DNA of 64,000 bases, from contig NZ_SWBR01000001.1 in NCBI RefSeq assembly GCF_005116505.1, positions 248,001 through 312,000 of the forward strand, in the 5' to 3' direction. This document shows, one piece after another, positions 26,743 through 35,913 of this stretch (its first letter is position 1; each line of letters begins with the position of its first letter). Origin of the DNA: Pedobacter polaris. GTDB lineage: Bacteria; Bacteroidota; Bacteroidia; Sphingobacteriales; Sphingobacteriaceae. A program made the position numbers and the translations under genes. The notes under the pieces were generated by a model, which worked only from the letters and a program-made list of their open reading frames with translations, was not told the origin of the DNA and made no database searches.

Positions 26743-26843
26743 TTTTGGTAGAAAGTTCGTTGCTTAAATTGTTATATTGCTTTATTGTTGCATATTACAC
26801 TATCAATTGCAAATACCCTGCCTAAAGGTTAAAAATTCACAAC

Positions 26844-28025
26844 TTAATTACCAAGCTGTTTCAATGCAATGTAAGCCATTAAGCCGGTTGAAGTTTTTAA
26901 TGCATCTTCATCTATATCAAAGTTTGGAGTATGCACGGAATACATTGTTCCTTTTTCTGCATTACCAGTTCCTAAACGATAAAAGCATGCATCAGTTACT
27001 TGAGAATAATAAGCAAAATCTTCTGCGGCCATCCAAATGTCTAAATCTATAACGTTTTCCTTGCCTAAATAGTCTTCTGCGAACTCACGAGCGTTCGCTG
27101 TTAGTTTTTCTTCATTAATTAAAAATGGATAACCTCTATGAATATCGAAGTCGCAGCTTCCGCCCATGCTTTCGGCAATTCCTTCAGCCATTTTTTTCAT
27201 CAGTCTATGGGCCTCATTTCTCCAATCCTCATTTAAGGTTCTAAAAGTTCCCTCTAGCTTTACTTCATTAGGGATGATATTTGTAGCACCATTTGCATTA
27301 ACTTTTCCAAAAGAAAGTACAGATGGTAAACGTGGGTCAGCATTTCTACTTACAATTTGTTGTAAAGCCACAATGATATGGGCAGTAATTAAAACAGGAT
27401 CGATATTTTGATGAGGTTGAGCACCGTGTCCACCCTTTCCGGTAACAGTTACATATAGCTCATCAGTTGAGGCCATATAAATACCTGAGCGGAAACCAAC
27501 TTTACCAGTTTCAATCATTGGCATAACATGCTGTCCAACAATAGCTTGAGGCTTAGGGTTTTCTAGCACGCCTTCTTTAATCATGATACTCGCCCCACCG
27601 GGCAAAAGTTCTTCAGCAGGTTGAAAAACTAATTTAATGGTACCAGCAAACTCATTTTTAAGCTGACTTAAAATATAAGCAGTTCCTAAAAGCGATGAAC
27701 TGTGCACATCATGTCCGCAGGCATGCATTACCCCATGGTTTTTAGAACGGTAAGGTTTGTCATTAGCCTCATGAATAGGCAAAGCGTCCATATCTGCACG
27801 CAAGGCGATAATTTTATCTGATGGAATAGCTCCTTTAATTAAACCCACAACACCAGTATTTGCCATAGCGATGTATTCGATACCCCATTCTTCTAATTTC
27901 TCCTTTATAAATAAAGAAGTTTGGAATTCTTTAAAAGAAAGCTCTGGATTGGAATGGATATGATGGCGATAACCAACTACATCATTATATATTTTACCTG
28001 CTAGTTCTTGTATTTTATTTTTCAT
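26844..28025 (-). CDS. Cytoplasmic M20 family amidohydrolase
   Basis: 393 residues with no signal peptide. Motifs are ADMDALPIHE, HACGHDVHSSSLLG, PAEELLPGGA, GQHVMPMIETG and AAEDFAYYSQ, the M20D metal-site set, as in N-acyl-L-amino-acid amidohydrolases. It probably deacylates N-acetyl amino acids or related amides; the exact substrate is unknown. It is related to the exported enzyme at 11655-12959, which has a different GAEDFSFYQ variant. It follows the SPOR gene by 26 nt in the same direction. Confidence 0.88.
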   Translation of the reverse strand: MKNKIQELAGKIYNDVVGYRHHIHSNPELSFKEFQTSLFIKEKLEEWGIEYIAMANTGVVGLIKGAIPSDKIIALRADMDALPIHEANDKPYRSKNHGVMHACGHDVHSSSLLGTAYILSQLKNEFAGTIKLVFQPAEELLPGGASIMIKEGVLENPKPQAIVGQHVMPMIETGKVGFRSGIYMASTDELYVTVTGKGGHGAQPHQNIDPVLITAHIIVALQQIVSRNADPRLPSVLSFGKVNANGATNIIPNEVKLEGTFRTLNEDWRNEAHRLMKKMAEGIAESMGGSCDFDIHRGYPFLINEEKLTANAREFAEDYLGKENVIDLDIWMAAEDFAYYSQVTDACFYRLGTGNAEKGTMYSVHTPNFDIDEDALKTSTGLMAYIALKQLGN

Positions 28026-28051
28026 AACCGTTTGTGCTCAACTAATTTGGC

Positions 28052-28486
28052 CTATTTATTTACATCTAGATCTGGTGCATTTATTTTTTCTCTAAAAATA
28101 AATAAGGTTGGAAAAGTTCCTTTTAGTTCGTTTAACATTGCTTGTGCCTCCATCCTTGTTCTAAAATCGCCAATTCGCAAATAATAGTTGGGCTCTTTAT
28201 ATGTGATGTAAGTTCTAATTGTTGGATAAGCTGTTTTAAACCTATTTTGTTCATTAAACGCTTCTTTTCTATCTGATCCGTAAAAAACCTGAACTCGATA
28301 ACCCATATCAGATACGATTGCCTTGCTTACTGGGTTTGTTACTGTTGGTTTCTGCTTATATAATTCAATCCGCTTTGCGATTAAACTATCTATTAGCGGG
28401 TCTTTTATTTCAGTAACTTCTCCTCTAGTTTGAGCAAAGGTTTGCTGTAGGCAGAGCAAAAAAACAAACACAAGGTATATTTTCAT
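28052..28486 (-). CDS. Exported SPOR-domain protein
   Basis: 144 residues from ATG 28486 (an in-frame TTG lies 9 nt upstream). The signal peptide is cleaved TFA|Q. The C-terminal SPOR fold is visible as GYRVQVFYGSDRKEAFNEQN, TYKEPNYYLRIGDFRTRMEA and QAMLNELKGTFPTLFIF. SPOR domains bind denuded glycan strands of peptidoglycan, so a septal or wall-associated location is likely. The short size suggests a single-domain periplasmic protein. Confidence 0.85.
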   Translation of the reverse strand: MKIYLVFVFLLCLQQTFAQTRGEVTEIKDPLIDSLIAKRIELYKQKPTVTNPVSKAIVSDMGYRVQVFYGSDRKEAFNEQNRFKTAYPTIRTYITYKEPNYYLRIGDFRTRMEAQAMLNELKGTFPTLFIFREKINAPDLDVNK

Positions 28487-28540
28487 AATTATCAAGATAG
28501 ATTGCCAGTTGTATTCTCGGCAATGACATCGGCTTTAAAT

Positions 28541-28576
28541 AATAATGCCGAACTTTTTACAAAATTCGGCATTATT
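28541..28576 (-). terminator. Stem-loop downstream of secA
   Basis: A perfect 12-bp stem AATAATGCCGAA/TTCGGCATTATT has a 12-nt loop. It lies between the secA stop and the SPOR gene start, both leftward. A second small hairpin ATTGCC/GGCAAT is at 28501-28524. There is no strong T-run. Confidence 0.5.
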
Positions 28577-28601
28577 GATGGGCTATGCAAACTATAATTT
28601 T

Positions 28602-28659
28602 GTCATTCCGAGTAACGAGGAATCTGTTTAAAGAGATTCTTCACTGCCTTCAGAATGAC
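28602..28659. repeat. Dispersed imperfect palindrome (GTCATTCCG...GAATGAC type)
   Basis: GTCATTCCGAGTAACGAGG at the left and AGATTCTTCACTGCC...GAATGAC at the right form the same inverted-repeat layout as 1126-1197. It lies between secA and the stem-loop at 28541. Confidence 0.6.
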
Positions 28660-28670
28660 AAGTTCTATAT

Positions 28671-31600
28671 TTATACATTTGCACCATGGCAGTTTTTAAA
28701 CTTTTTACCACTTCCACAAGGGCAAGGTTCGTTTCTACCAACAGTTGCTTCTTTGCGAATTGGTTGTGGTGGAGCCATTTCCCTGGTGTCTTCCATTGGC
28801 ATTGCACTACTGCTTGATTGTGCAAATTCTGGTTTAGACATTTGTAATTTGCTTTGGGTACGTTTTGGAGCTTGAACTTCTCTAACATCTTCAGCCTCTT
28901 GCTGCACTGGAATACCACCTTTATATAAGAAACTTACAACTTCTTTATTTACAACATTTAACATGCTTTTAAACAAGTTAAAGGCTTCCATTTTATAAAT
29001 AATTAACGGATCTTTTTGCTCGTAAACCGCATTTTGTACTGATTGTTTCAATTCATCCATTTCACGTAAATGCTCTTTCCAACTATCATCAATTAAAGCG
29101 AGAATAATCGTTTTTTCGAAGGCTTTAGTAACCTCACGACCATTATTGGCAATTGCTTTTTTCAAATCAACCGGAACTTGGATGTGACGCATACCATCAG
29201 TAAATGGAACAACAACCTGCTCAATGTGCTCACCTCGCTCTGCAAAAACCTGTTTTAAAACAGACATTGATTGATTGATGATTGCATCTGATTTACGGGC
29301 ATAAAATGATGTTACTTCTTCAAATAAGATATCAGTTAATGTATGGATGTTCTTAGTATTGAAATCTTGCTCTGAAATTGCAGTATCAGAAGAGAAATTT
29401 TTGATTACTTCTAGTTTGAAACCTTCATAATTACCCTCTTCTTTGTATTCTGTTACAATATCTTCTGCAACATCAAATACCATATTGTTCATGTCAACAT
29501 CTAAACGCTCACCAAATAAAGCATTCTTACGTTTAGCATAAATTACAGTACGTTGCGAGTTCATTACATCATCATACTCTAATAAACGTTTACGAACACC
29601 AAAGTTATTTTCTTCTACTTTTTTCTGAGCACGCTCGATAGAATTAGTAATCATAGAATGCTGAATTACTTCACCTTCTTCGATACCCATTTTAACCATA
29701 ATATTAGAGATACGCTCTGAACCGAATAAACGCATTAGGTTATCTTCTAATGATACAAAGAATTGCGATGTACCTGGATCACCTTGACGACCAGCACGAC
29801 CACGTAACTGCCTATCTACGCGACGAGACTCATGGCGCTCTGTACCTACAATAGCTAAACCTCCAGCTTCTTTAACGCCAATGCCTAATTTAATATCTGT
29901 ACCACGACCAGCCATGTTGGTTGCAATTGTAACCTGACCAGCCTGCCCAGCTTCTGCAACGATATCTGCCTCTTTTTGGTGCATCTTCGCATTTAAAACA
30001 TTGTGTTTAATACCACGAAGTTTTAACATACGACTTAACAGTTCAGAAATCTCAACTGAAGTTGTACCAACCAATACCGGACGCCCGGCCTCTGTTAATC
30101 TTACAATTTCTTCTGCAACTGCATTGTATTTTTCACGAATGGTACGGTAAACATAATCTTGTTCATCTTTACGTGCCATTACCCTATTAGTAGGGATCTC
30201 TACCACATCTAATTTATAGATAGACCAAAACTCACCTGCTTCGGTAGTTGCAGTACCCGTCATACCGCAAAGCTTGTGGTACATACGGAAGAAGTTTTGT
30301 AAAGTAACCGTAGCGTAAGTTTGAGACGCATCTTCTACTTTAACATTTTCTTTAGCTTCAATTGCTTGATGCAAGCCATCAGAGTAACGACGGCCATCCA
30401 TGATACGGCCGGTTTGTTCATCAACAATCTTAATTTTCCCTTCATCGATGATATATTCTACATCAATTTCAAATAAAGTATAAGCTTTTAACAATTGATT
30501 TACAGAATGAATACGTTCTGCTTTTACAGAATAATCACGCATTAACGCATCTTTTTGAGCGATTTTTTCTTCGCTGCTCAAACTAGACTTTTCAATTTCG
30601 GCAATTGCTGAACCCACATCTGGTAAAACAAAGAAACTCGCATCTTCACCCTGTTGGGTAATTAATTCAATACCTTTTTCTGTTAATTCAACTTGATTAT
30701 TTTTCTCATCTATGTAAAAGAACAATTCAGAATCTACCTTAGGCATATTCTTAGACTGCTCTGCCATATAATGATTTTCGGTTTTTAATAAAGTTTGTCT
30801 AACACTACCTTCACTTAAAAACTTAATTAATGCTTTACTTTTTGGCAAACCACGATGGGCACGTAATAATGCTAAACCACCATCGCCTTCTTCTGTACCT
30901 GTATTACCGCTATTAATTAATTTCTTAGCCTCATTTAAAGCTGAAGAAACAAATGTTTTTTGCGCATTAACCAAACGTTCAATGCGTGGTTTTAATTCAT
31001 GAAATTCGTGTTGATCGCCAAAGGGCACAGGTCCAGAAATAATTAATGGTGTACGAGCATCATCAATTAAAACTGAATCGACCTCATCTACCATAGCAAA
31101 ATGCAATTTGCGTTGCACCAATTGATCTGGTGTTTGAGACATGTTATCACGAAGATAATCGAAACCGAATTCGTTGTTTGTTCCGTAAGTAATGTCTGCT
31201 AAATAAGCGTTTCTACGTTCTTGTGAGTTTGGTTCATGTTTATCAATACAATCTACACGTAACCCATGAAACTCAAATAATGGTCCATTCCACTCACTAT
31301 CACGACGAGCTAAATAATCATTCACTGTTACAATATGTACACCTTGACCGGCTAAAGCATTTAAATAAGCTGGCAATGTACTTACTAAGGTTTTACCCTC
31401 TCCAGTAGCCATCTCGGCAATTTTACCGCTATTTAAAACCATACCACCAATTAACTGCACATCGTAGTGAATCATGTTCCATACTACCTCAGTTCCTGAT
31501 GCATCCCATTTATTGGCCCAATACGCTTTGTCGCCAACAATTTTTACATTGCTTTTACGAGCAGCGTAATCTCTATCAAATTGTGTAGCTGTAACCTCTA

Positions 31601-31979
31601 AACTTTCATTTTCACTTAAACGGCGAGAAGTTTCTTTAACAACTGCGAATGCAGATGGCATAATTTGAAGTAAAACTTTTTCTAATTCTACATCACGCTC
31701 TTTACCTAAAGCATCAACTTCATCATATAAAGCAGTTTTTTCTGTTAATGATAACTCTTGATTTTCTGCTTTTAACTTGATATCTGCAACTTTTGTATCA
31801 ATATCTGCCAAAGCCGTAGCAATGGTTTCTTTAAATTCTACAGTTTTATTACGTAATTCATCGTTACTTAGTGATGAAAGTTTTGCGTACTCTTCATTAA
31901 TTTGGGTTACTAAAGGCTGTAATACTTTAATATCTCTTTCTGATTTGCTTCCAAAAATTTTGGCTAAAAATCCTAACAT
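28671..31979 (-). CDS. secA: Preprotein translocase ATPase SecA
   Basis: 1102 residues. The Walker A-type motif is [17 protein letters not shown] and the DEAD-like box is [30 protein letters not shown] and [14 protein letters not shown] are the second helicase motifs. The zinc-binding tail [17 protein letters not shown] is at the end. It is about 200 residues longer than E. coli SecA because of extra segments in the cross-linking domain (around the [13 protein letters not shown] stretch), a known feature of Bacteroidetes SecA. It drives SecYEG export and serves the many exported proteins in this window; secG is at 51807. Confidence 0.97.
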   Translation of the reverse strand: MLGFLAKIFGSKSERDIKVLQPLVTQINEEYAKLSSLSNDELRNKTVEFKETIATALADIDTKVADIKLKAENQELSLTEKTALYDEVDALGKERDVELEKVLLQIMPSAFAVVKETSRRLSENESLEVTATQFDRDYAARKSNVKIVGDKAYWANKWDASGTEVVWNMIHYDVQLIGGMVLNSGKIAEMATGEGKTLVSTLPAYLNALAGQGVHIVTVNDYLARRDSEWNGPLFEFHGLRVDCIDKHEPNSQERRNAYLADITYGTNNEFGFDYLRDNMSQTPDQLVQRKLHFAMVDEVDSVLIDDARTPLIISGPVPFGDQHEFHELKPRIERLVNAQKTFVSSALNEAKKLINSGNTGTEEGDGGLALLRAHRGLPKSKALIKFLSEGSVRQTLLKTENHYMAEQSKNMPKVDSELFFYIDEKNNQVELTEKGIELITQQGEDASFFVLPDVGSAIAEIEKSSLSSEEKIAQKDALMRDYSVKAERIHSVNQLLKAYTLFEIDVEYIIDEGKIKIVDEQTGRIMDGRRYSDGLHQAIEAKENVKVEDASQTYATVTLQNFFRMYHKLCGMTGTATTEAGEFWSIYKLDVVEIPTNRVMARKDEQDYVYRTIREKYNAVAEEIVRLTEAGRPVLVGTTSVEISELLSRMLKLRGIKHNVLNAKMHQKEADIVAEAGQAGQVTIATNMAGRGTDIKLGIGVKEAGGLAIVGTERHESRRVDRQLRGRAGRQGDPGTSQFFVSLEDNLMRLFGSERISNIMVKMGIEEGEVIQHSMITNSIERAQKKVEENNFGVRKRLLEYDDVMNSQRTVIYAKRKNALFGERLDVDMNNMVFDVAEDIVTEYKEEGNYEGFKLEVIKNFSSDTAISEQDFNTKNIHTLTDILFEEVTSFYARKSDAIINQSMSVLKQVFAERGEHIEQVVVPFTDGMRHIQVPVDLKKAIANNGREVTKAFEKTIILALIDDSWKEHLREMDELKQSVQNAVYEQKDPLIIYKMEAFNLFKSMLNVVNKEVVSFLYKGGIPVQQEAEDVREVQAPKRTQSKLQMSKPEFAQSSSSAMPMEDTREMAPPQPIRKEATVGRNEPCPCGSGKKFKNCHGANV

Positions 31980-32126
31980 GTTTATTTTGTGTTTATATAA
32001 ATTCTAAAAATATTCAATTTGCAACAACCAAGCCACAGCATAATGCTGAGCCAACTTGGCAGTTAAGGAATAAAATTCCTTCCCATATCTGATTAGACAA
32101 GGATTTAAATTATAAATTGGGAATTA

Positions 32127-32429
32127 CTAAGGGCTATTATTTTTTGGCTTTTTCCTAATCGTTAAATCTGCAACGATATGATTATGCGCCATGTGTTTTG
32201 AAACTTTAACCTCAGGCAATATGCCAATTAAAGTCAATTCACTATAGGTTAAGAAGAAAGGATTTCTCTGGTCATTTAGCTGATCTGTATCAGAACTGAT
32301 AACTTGAGAATCGATTTGAGTTTTGTTGCAATAACGTTCTGTTAATAGTTTTAACCTACCAACATCTTCCGCTTTTGCGAGATGGGTAAGGCTAAAAAAG
32401 ACTAGCGATATGGCTACAACGTGTTTCAT
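32127..32429 (-). CDS. Small exported protein of unknown function
   Basis: 100 residues with a signal peptide ending AKA|E, the one clear case here without Gln after the cleavage site. The mature part is short and polar (RLKLLTERYCNKTQIDSQVI, PEVKVSKHMAHNHIVADLTI) with one Cys. No family recognised. It is transcribed leftward, alone, between secA and the purD intergenic region. Confidence 0.45.
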   Translation of the reverse strand: MKHVVAISLVFFSLTHLAKAEDVGRLKLLTERYCNKTQIDSQVISSDTDQLNDQRNPFFLTYSELTLIGILPEVKVSKHMAHNHIVADLTIRKKPKNNSP

Positions 32430-32773
32430 TCTTGCGGCAAATCTAATTTTAATCTTTTACATACCGAAATATGAAGTGATTTAATAGCTTTTAACTCAAA
32501 AATCTATCCAAATATTTATGAATAGTCACTTTTTTTTGAAAAGCAATTGCAACCCTACTTTGAAAGCTAGTCGGGCTTTTCGTTTCAATCTTTTTTGCCC
32601 TTCGACTACGCTCTATGACAAAAAAGGATTTCCCCTCCAATTCCGTTTAAAAAACTAAAGTTTGTACTCGTATTAAGGCGTTTAGAAAATGAATGCCACT
32701 CTTTGGGATGATGCCAATGAACTATTGAGCCAATGAACTATAGACTATTGACTATTTTAATATCTTTGCTTCC
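32430..32773. other. Intergenic region upstream of purD with dispersed words
   Basis: 344 nt between two divergent genes hold no supported gene. Seen here: a weak stem around TCTTTTTTGCCC...GACAAAAAAGGA (about 32588-32628) containing the dispersed word CCCTTCGACTACGCTC; a run of near-repeats of CAATGAACTAT/GACTATTGACTA at about 32714-32756; and TATCTTTG (32761-32768), a perfect -7 TAnnTTTG element 5 nt before the purD ATG, with no TTG at the right spacing. Confidence 0.4.
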
Positions 32774-34045
32774 ATGAATATTCTATTGTTAGGTTCTGGC
32801 GGAAGAGAATGTGCTTTTGCTTGGAAGATGAGCCAATCTGCTCAATGCTCAAAACTATTTATTGCCCCTGGTAATGCGGGTACAAGTGCTTATGGTAAAA
32901 ATGTAAACATTAACCCAAATGATTTTGAAGCCGTAAAAGCTTTTGCTTTAAAAGAAAGTATTGAACTTTTAGTAGTTGGCCCAGAAGAACCTTTAGTAAA
33001 TGGAATTCACGATTTTTTCGCAAATGATGAAGCTTTAGTAGGCATTCCAGTTATTGGCCCGAAAAAAGAAGGTGCTATTTTAGAAGGGAGTAAAGATTTT
33101 TCTAAACAGTTCATGGAGCGTCACGGCATTCCAACGGCAGCTTCTAAATCTTTTACCAATGAAAACTTGGCAGAAGGATTAGCTTATTTGCAAAACCATG
33201 CAACTCCTATTGTGTTAAAAGCTGATGGATTAGCTGCTGGCAAAGGAGTTTTAATTTTAGATAATGTTGCCGAAGCACAAAAAGAATTAAAATTAATGCT
33301 TGGTGGCAAATTTGGCAATGCCGGAAGTACGGTAGTTGTTGAAGAATTCTTAACCGGAATAGAACTTTCTGTTTTTGTATTAAGCGATGGAAAAAACTAT
33401 GTGATTTTGCCGGAGGCGAAGGATTATAAAAGAATTGGCCAAGGTGATACTGGTTTAAATACAGGTGGAATGGGTTCTGTTTCTCCTGTTCCTTTTGCAA
33501 ATGAGACTTTTTTAGCAGAGATCAAAAGAGACATTATTCAACCAACCATTGATGGTTTGTTAAAAGATAACATTGATTATACAGGTTTCATTTTCTTTGG
33601 CTTAATTAAAGTTGGAGATAAACCTTATGTGATAGAATACAATTGCCGTATGGGCGATCCAGAAACTGAAAGTGTTATCCCACGTATAGAAAGTGATTTA
33701 GTTGAATTATTTAAAGCTTGTGCAGATAAGAAGTTAGACAGCTATCGGTTAGCAATTAGCCCTAAAAATGCCGCTACGGTGATGATTGTTGCTGGTGGTT
33801 ATCCTGGAGATTATGAAAAAGGAAAAGCAATTTCTGGTATTGATAACTTACGCAACTCATTTGCTTTCCATGCCGGAACAACTTTAGAGGGGGGACAGGT
33901 TAAAACTAATGGCGGAAGGGTTATAGCTATTACTAGTTTACAGGATGATCAGTTTACAGCTTTACAATGCGCAACAGCAGATGCTGGCCGTATTTATTTT
34001 GATGGTAAATACTTTAGAGAAGATATCGGATTTGATTTGATGTAA
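32774..34045 (+). CDS. purD: Phosphoribosylamine-glycine ligase (GAR synthetase)
   Basis: 423 residues. The N-terminal domain opens NILLLGSGGRECAFAWKM. The ATP-grasp core shows IVLKADGLAAGKGVLILD, GDTGLNTGGMGSVSPVPF and the metal-binding EYNCRMGDPETESVIPR. The C-terminal domain ends with the DAGRIYFDGKYFREDIGFD segment. It catalyses ATP-dependent joining of phosphoribosylamine and glycine in purine synthesis. No other purine gene is adjacent. A decayed partial copy is at 35451-35843, in the same orientation. Confidence 0.96.
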   Translation: MNILLLGSGGRECAFAWKMSQSAQCSKLFIAPGNAGTSAYGKNVNINPNDFEAVKAFALKESIELLVVGPEEPLVNGIHDFFANDEALVGIPVIGPKKEGAILEGSKDFSKQFMERHGIPTAASKSFTNENLAEGLAYLQNHATPIVLKADGLAAGKGVLILDNVAEAQKELKLMLGGKFGNAGSTVVVEEFLTGIELSVFVLSDGKNYVILPEAKDYKRIGQGDTGLNTGGMGSVSPVPFANETFLAEIKRDIIQPTIDGLLKDNIDYTGFIFFGLIKVGDKPYVIEYNCRMGDPETESVIPRIESDLVELFKACADKKLDSYRLAISPKNAATVMIVAGGYPGDYEKGKAISGIDNLRNSFAFHAGTTLEGGQVKTNGGRVIAITSLQDDQFTALQCATADAGRIYFDGKYFREDIGFDLM

Positions 34046-34158
34046 TTAAACCATTATAACTCGTCACACTCAGCTTCCTGAAGTAAATTTAGAACAGGTG
34101 AATGGGCATCTAATGAGATAGGGGTTTTGGTACTCAAAAGGATGCTTTTATCGCTTTA

Positions 34159-34184
34159 CGATTCCCGTTTGCACGGGAATGACG
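34159..34184. repeat. Short perfect hairpin repeat (ATTCCCGT/ACGGGAAT)
   Basis: An 8-bp perfect stem ATTCCCGT-TTGC-ACGGGAAT is followed by GACG. The context CGATTCCCGTTTGCACGGGA then ATGACG is another common dispersed element type. It lies just before the purD/tlpA terminator. Confidence 0.5.
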
Positions 34185-34196
34185 ACTTACCTTTAA

Positions 34197-34231
34197 CATC
34201 AAAGGCTTCGAGAAACTCGAAGCCTTTGATG
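34197..34231. terminator. Bidirectional terminator, copy 1 (purD / thioredoxin-like gene)
   Basis: A 16-bp perfect stem CATCAAAGGCTTCGAG / CTCGAAGCCTTTGATG has an AAA loop, between the convergent purD and tlpA-like genes. A second copy at 35861-35895 has the same core but different, still complementary, outer bases. Confidence 0.85.
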
Positions 34232-34248
34232 TTTATTTAAGATTAAAA

Positions 34249-35388
34249 CTACTTAATTTTAGCATCTAATAATTCTGCTAATTTAGTTTGCAATGCTTCT
34301 CCACGAAGATTTTTAGCAACGATTTTTCCAGTTGGATCTACCAAAAAATTAAATGGAATACCCTGTACACCGTAACTTTTAGAAACCTCGTTATCCCACC
34401 CTTTCAAATCCGAAACATTTGTCCAAACTAAACCATCATCAGCAATTGCTTTTAACCAAGCATCTTTTTTACCAGGTTGATCTAAAGAAACACCTAAGAC
34501 TGTAAAGTTTTTATCTTTCCATTTATTAAAAGCAACTATCACGTTAGGATTTTCTGCCCTACAAGGACCACACCAAGAAGCCCAGAAGTCTACCAATACA
34601 TATTTGCCTTTAAAATCAGATAACTTAACCGGTTTGCCATCTGGATCATTTTGTGTAAAATCAGTAATCATACCAATTTGAGTTTTCTTAACACCAGCAA
34701 TCATAGTTGCAATCTCTTTACCTAAAGCAGATGCTCTATATTCAGCCGCATATTTTAAGAATTGAGGCTCCACAACTTTTGGATCAATGTCATATGGCAA
34801 TGAAAACCTATAAGCAAACAAACCCATGTAAGAATTCAGGTTTTCTTCAGCAAATTTCTTGTTTAAAGAATCAGCTTTATTAGCGGCGGCATATTTAGCC
34901 TTAAAAGGCTTCATGAATGTAGTATCCTTTTTTTGCTCTTGAGTATAGCCATTATATTCCTTCATCAAGATGTTTATTTGATCATAAATTGGCTTGAATA
35001 ACGCACTGTATTTTGCATTATCATCATTCACTTTAGAGCCAGTAATTTTTGCATATTTTATGGAATCAGCAGCATCTACATTAATGGTTGCTTTTTCAAG
35101 GTACATCTGAAGTAAGTCTGAAGGAACACGCTTTTTAGGGTCAATTGGTGTCGCATCGTGTTTAACTCTAATCGAGGCTGAAGTTACTCCGTCAACCGAA
35201 CCCTTAAATTCAAACACTCCATTTTTTAAGGTTGCAGAATCTGTAATGCTATTTGTGCCTACTTTATAAACTAAAAAAGCTTTTGCAGGTGCGTTTAGTG
35301 TGCCTACTTTACCTCTAATAGTAAAGTTTTGTTGTGCCATTAGGCCTATTGGTAATAGGCAAAAAGCAGATAAAATTAATTTTTTCAT
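34249..35388 (-). CDS. TlpA-like thioredoxin with N-terminal DUF4369, copy 1
   Basis: 379 residues with a signal peptide cleaved LMA|Q. The N-terminal DUF4369 domain (FTIRGKVGTLNAPAKAFLVY, then NGVFEFKGSVDGV) is followed by a helical linker and a C-terminal TlpA/AhpC-TSA domain with the redox site WASWCGPCRAENP and the cis-Pro region VQGIPFNFLVDPTGKIVA. It is probably a periplasmic thiol-disulfide protein; partner unknown. The paralog at 35914-37068 is closely similar over the full length. The two lie in a tandem duplication that also copied part of purD. Confidence 0.88.
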   Translation of the reverse strand: MKKLILSAFCLLPIGLMAQQNFTIRGKVGTLNAPAKAFLVYKVGTNSITDSATLKNGVFEFKGSVDGVTSASIRVKHDATPIDPKKRVPSDLLQMYLEKATINVDAADSIKYAKITGSKVNDDNAKYSALFKPIYDQINILMKEYNGYTQEQKKDTTFMKPFKAKYAAANKADSLNKKFAEENLNSYMGLFAYRFSLPYDIDPKVVEPQFLKYAAEYRASALGKEIATMIAGVKKTQIGMITDFTQNDPDGKPVKLSDFKGKYVLVDFWASWCGPCRAENPNVIVAFNKWKDKNFTVLGVSLDQPGKKDAWLKAIADDGLVWTNVSDLKGWDNEVSKSYGVQGIPFNFLVDPTGKIVAKNLRGEALQTKLAELLDAKIK

Positions 35389-35450
35389 GATAGGTGTTTT
35401 AAATACTATTTATCAAATATATAGTAAATCCCGAATTTTTAGTGAAATTC

Positions 35451-35843
35451 TATTGCAAATGCTTATGGTAAAATGTAAACATTAACCAAATGATTTTGAA
35501 GCTGTAAAAGCTTTTGCTTTAAAAGAAAGGTATTTAACTTTTAGTAGTTGGTCCAAAAGAATCTCTAGTAAATGGAATTCAAGATTTTTCTGCAAATGAT
35601 GAAGCTCTAGTAGGCATTCCAGTTATTGGTCTGAAAAAAAAAGGTGCTATTTTAGACGGCAGTAAAGATTTTTCTAAGCAGTTTATGGAGCGTCACGGCA
35701 TTCCAACGGCAGCTTCTAAATCTTTCACCAATGAAAACTTGGCGGAAGGATTTACAGCTTTACAATGCGCAACAGCAGATGCTGGCCGCATTTATTTTGA
35801 TGGCAAATATTTTAGAGAAGATATTGGTTTTGATTTGATGTAG
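35451..35843 (+). pseudogene. Decayed partial purD copy
   Basis: The stretch matches purD in two pieces. Bases from about 35458 to 35753 correspond to purD about 32885-33180, and 35754-35843 to the last 90 bases or so of purD (33956-34045). About 775 nt between them are deleted, with a 2-nt TT overlap at the junction. Single-base losses at GGTAAAATGTAAAC and ATTAACCAAATG and an insertion at GAAAGGTATTTAAC break the frame and create stops. The start region is mostly gone. It can make no enzyme. Its orientation and position relative to the second terminator and second tlpA-like gene mirror the intact unit upstream. Confidence 0.93.
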
Positions 35844-35860
35844 TAATTAATTCCTTATAA

Positions 35861-35895
35861 CAGAAAAGGCTTCGAGAAACTCGAAGCCTTTTCTG
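35861..35895. terminator. Bidirectional terminator, copy 2
   Basis: A 16-bp perfect stem CAGAAAAGGCTTCGAG / CTCGAAGCCTTTTCTG has an AAA loop, between the purD remnant and the second thioredoxin-like gene. Compared with copy 1 the outer pairs differ on both arms, so pairing is kept. Confidence 0.85.
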
Positions 35896-35913
35896 TTTAT
35901 TTAAAGATATGGA

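Noticed and set aside
35389-35913. An insertion sequence or transposon between the two tlpA-like genes
   Set aside because: The DNA matches purD and the terminator, so it is explained by duplication and decay. No transposase fragment or terminal repeats are present.
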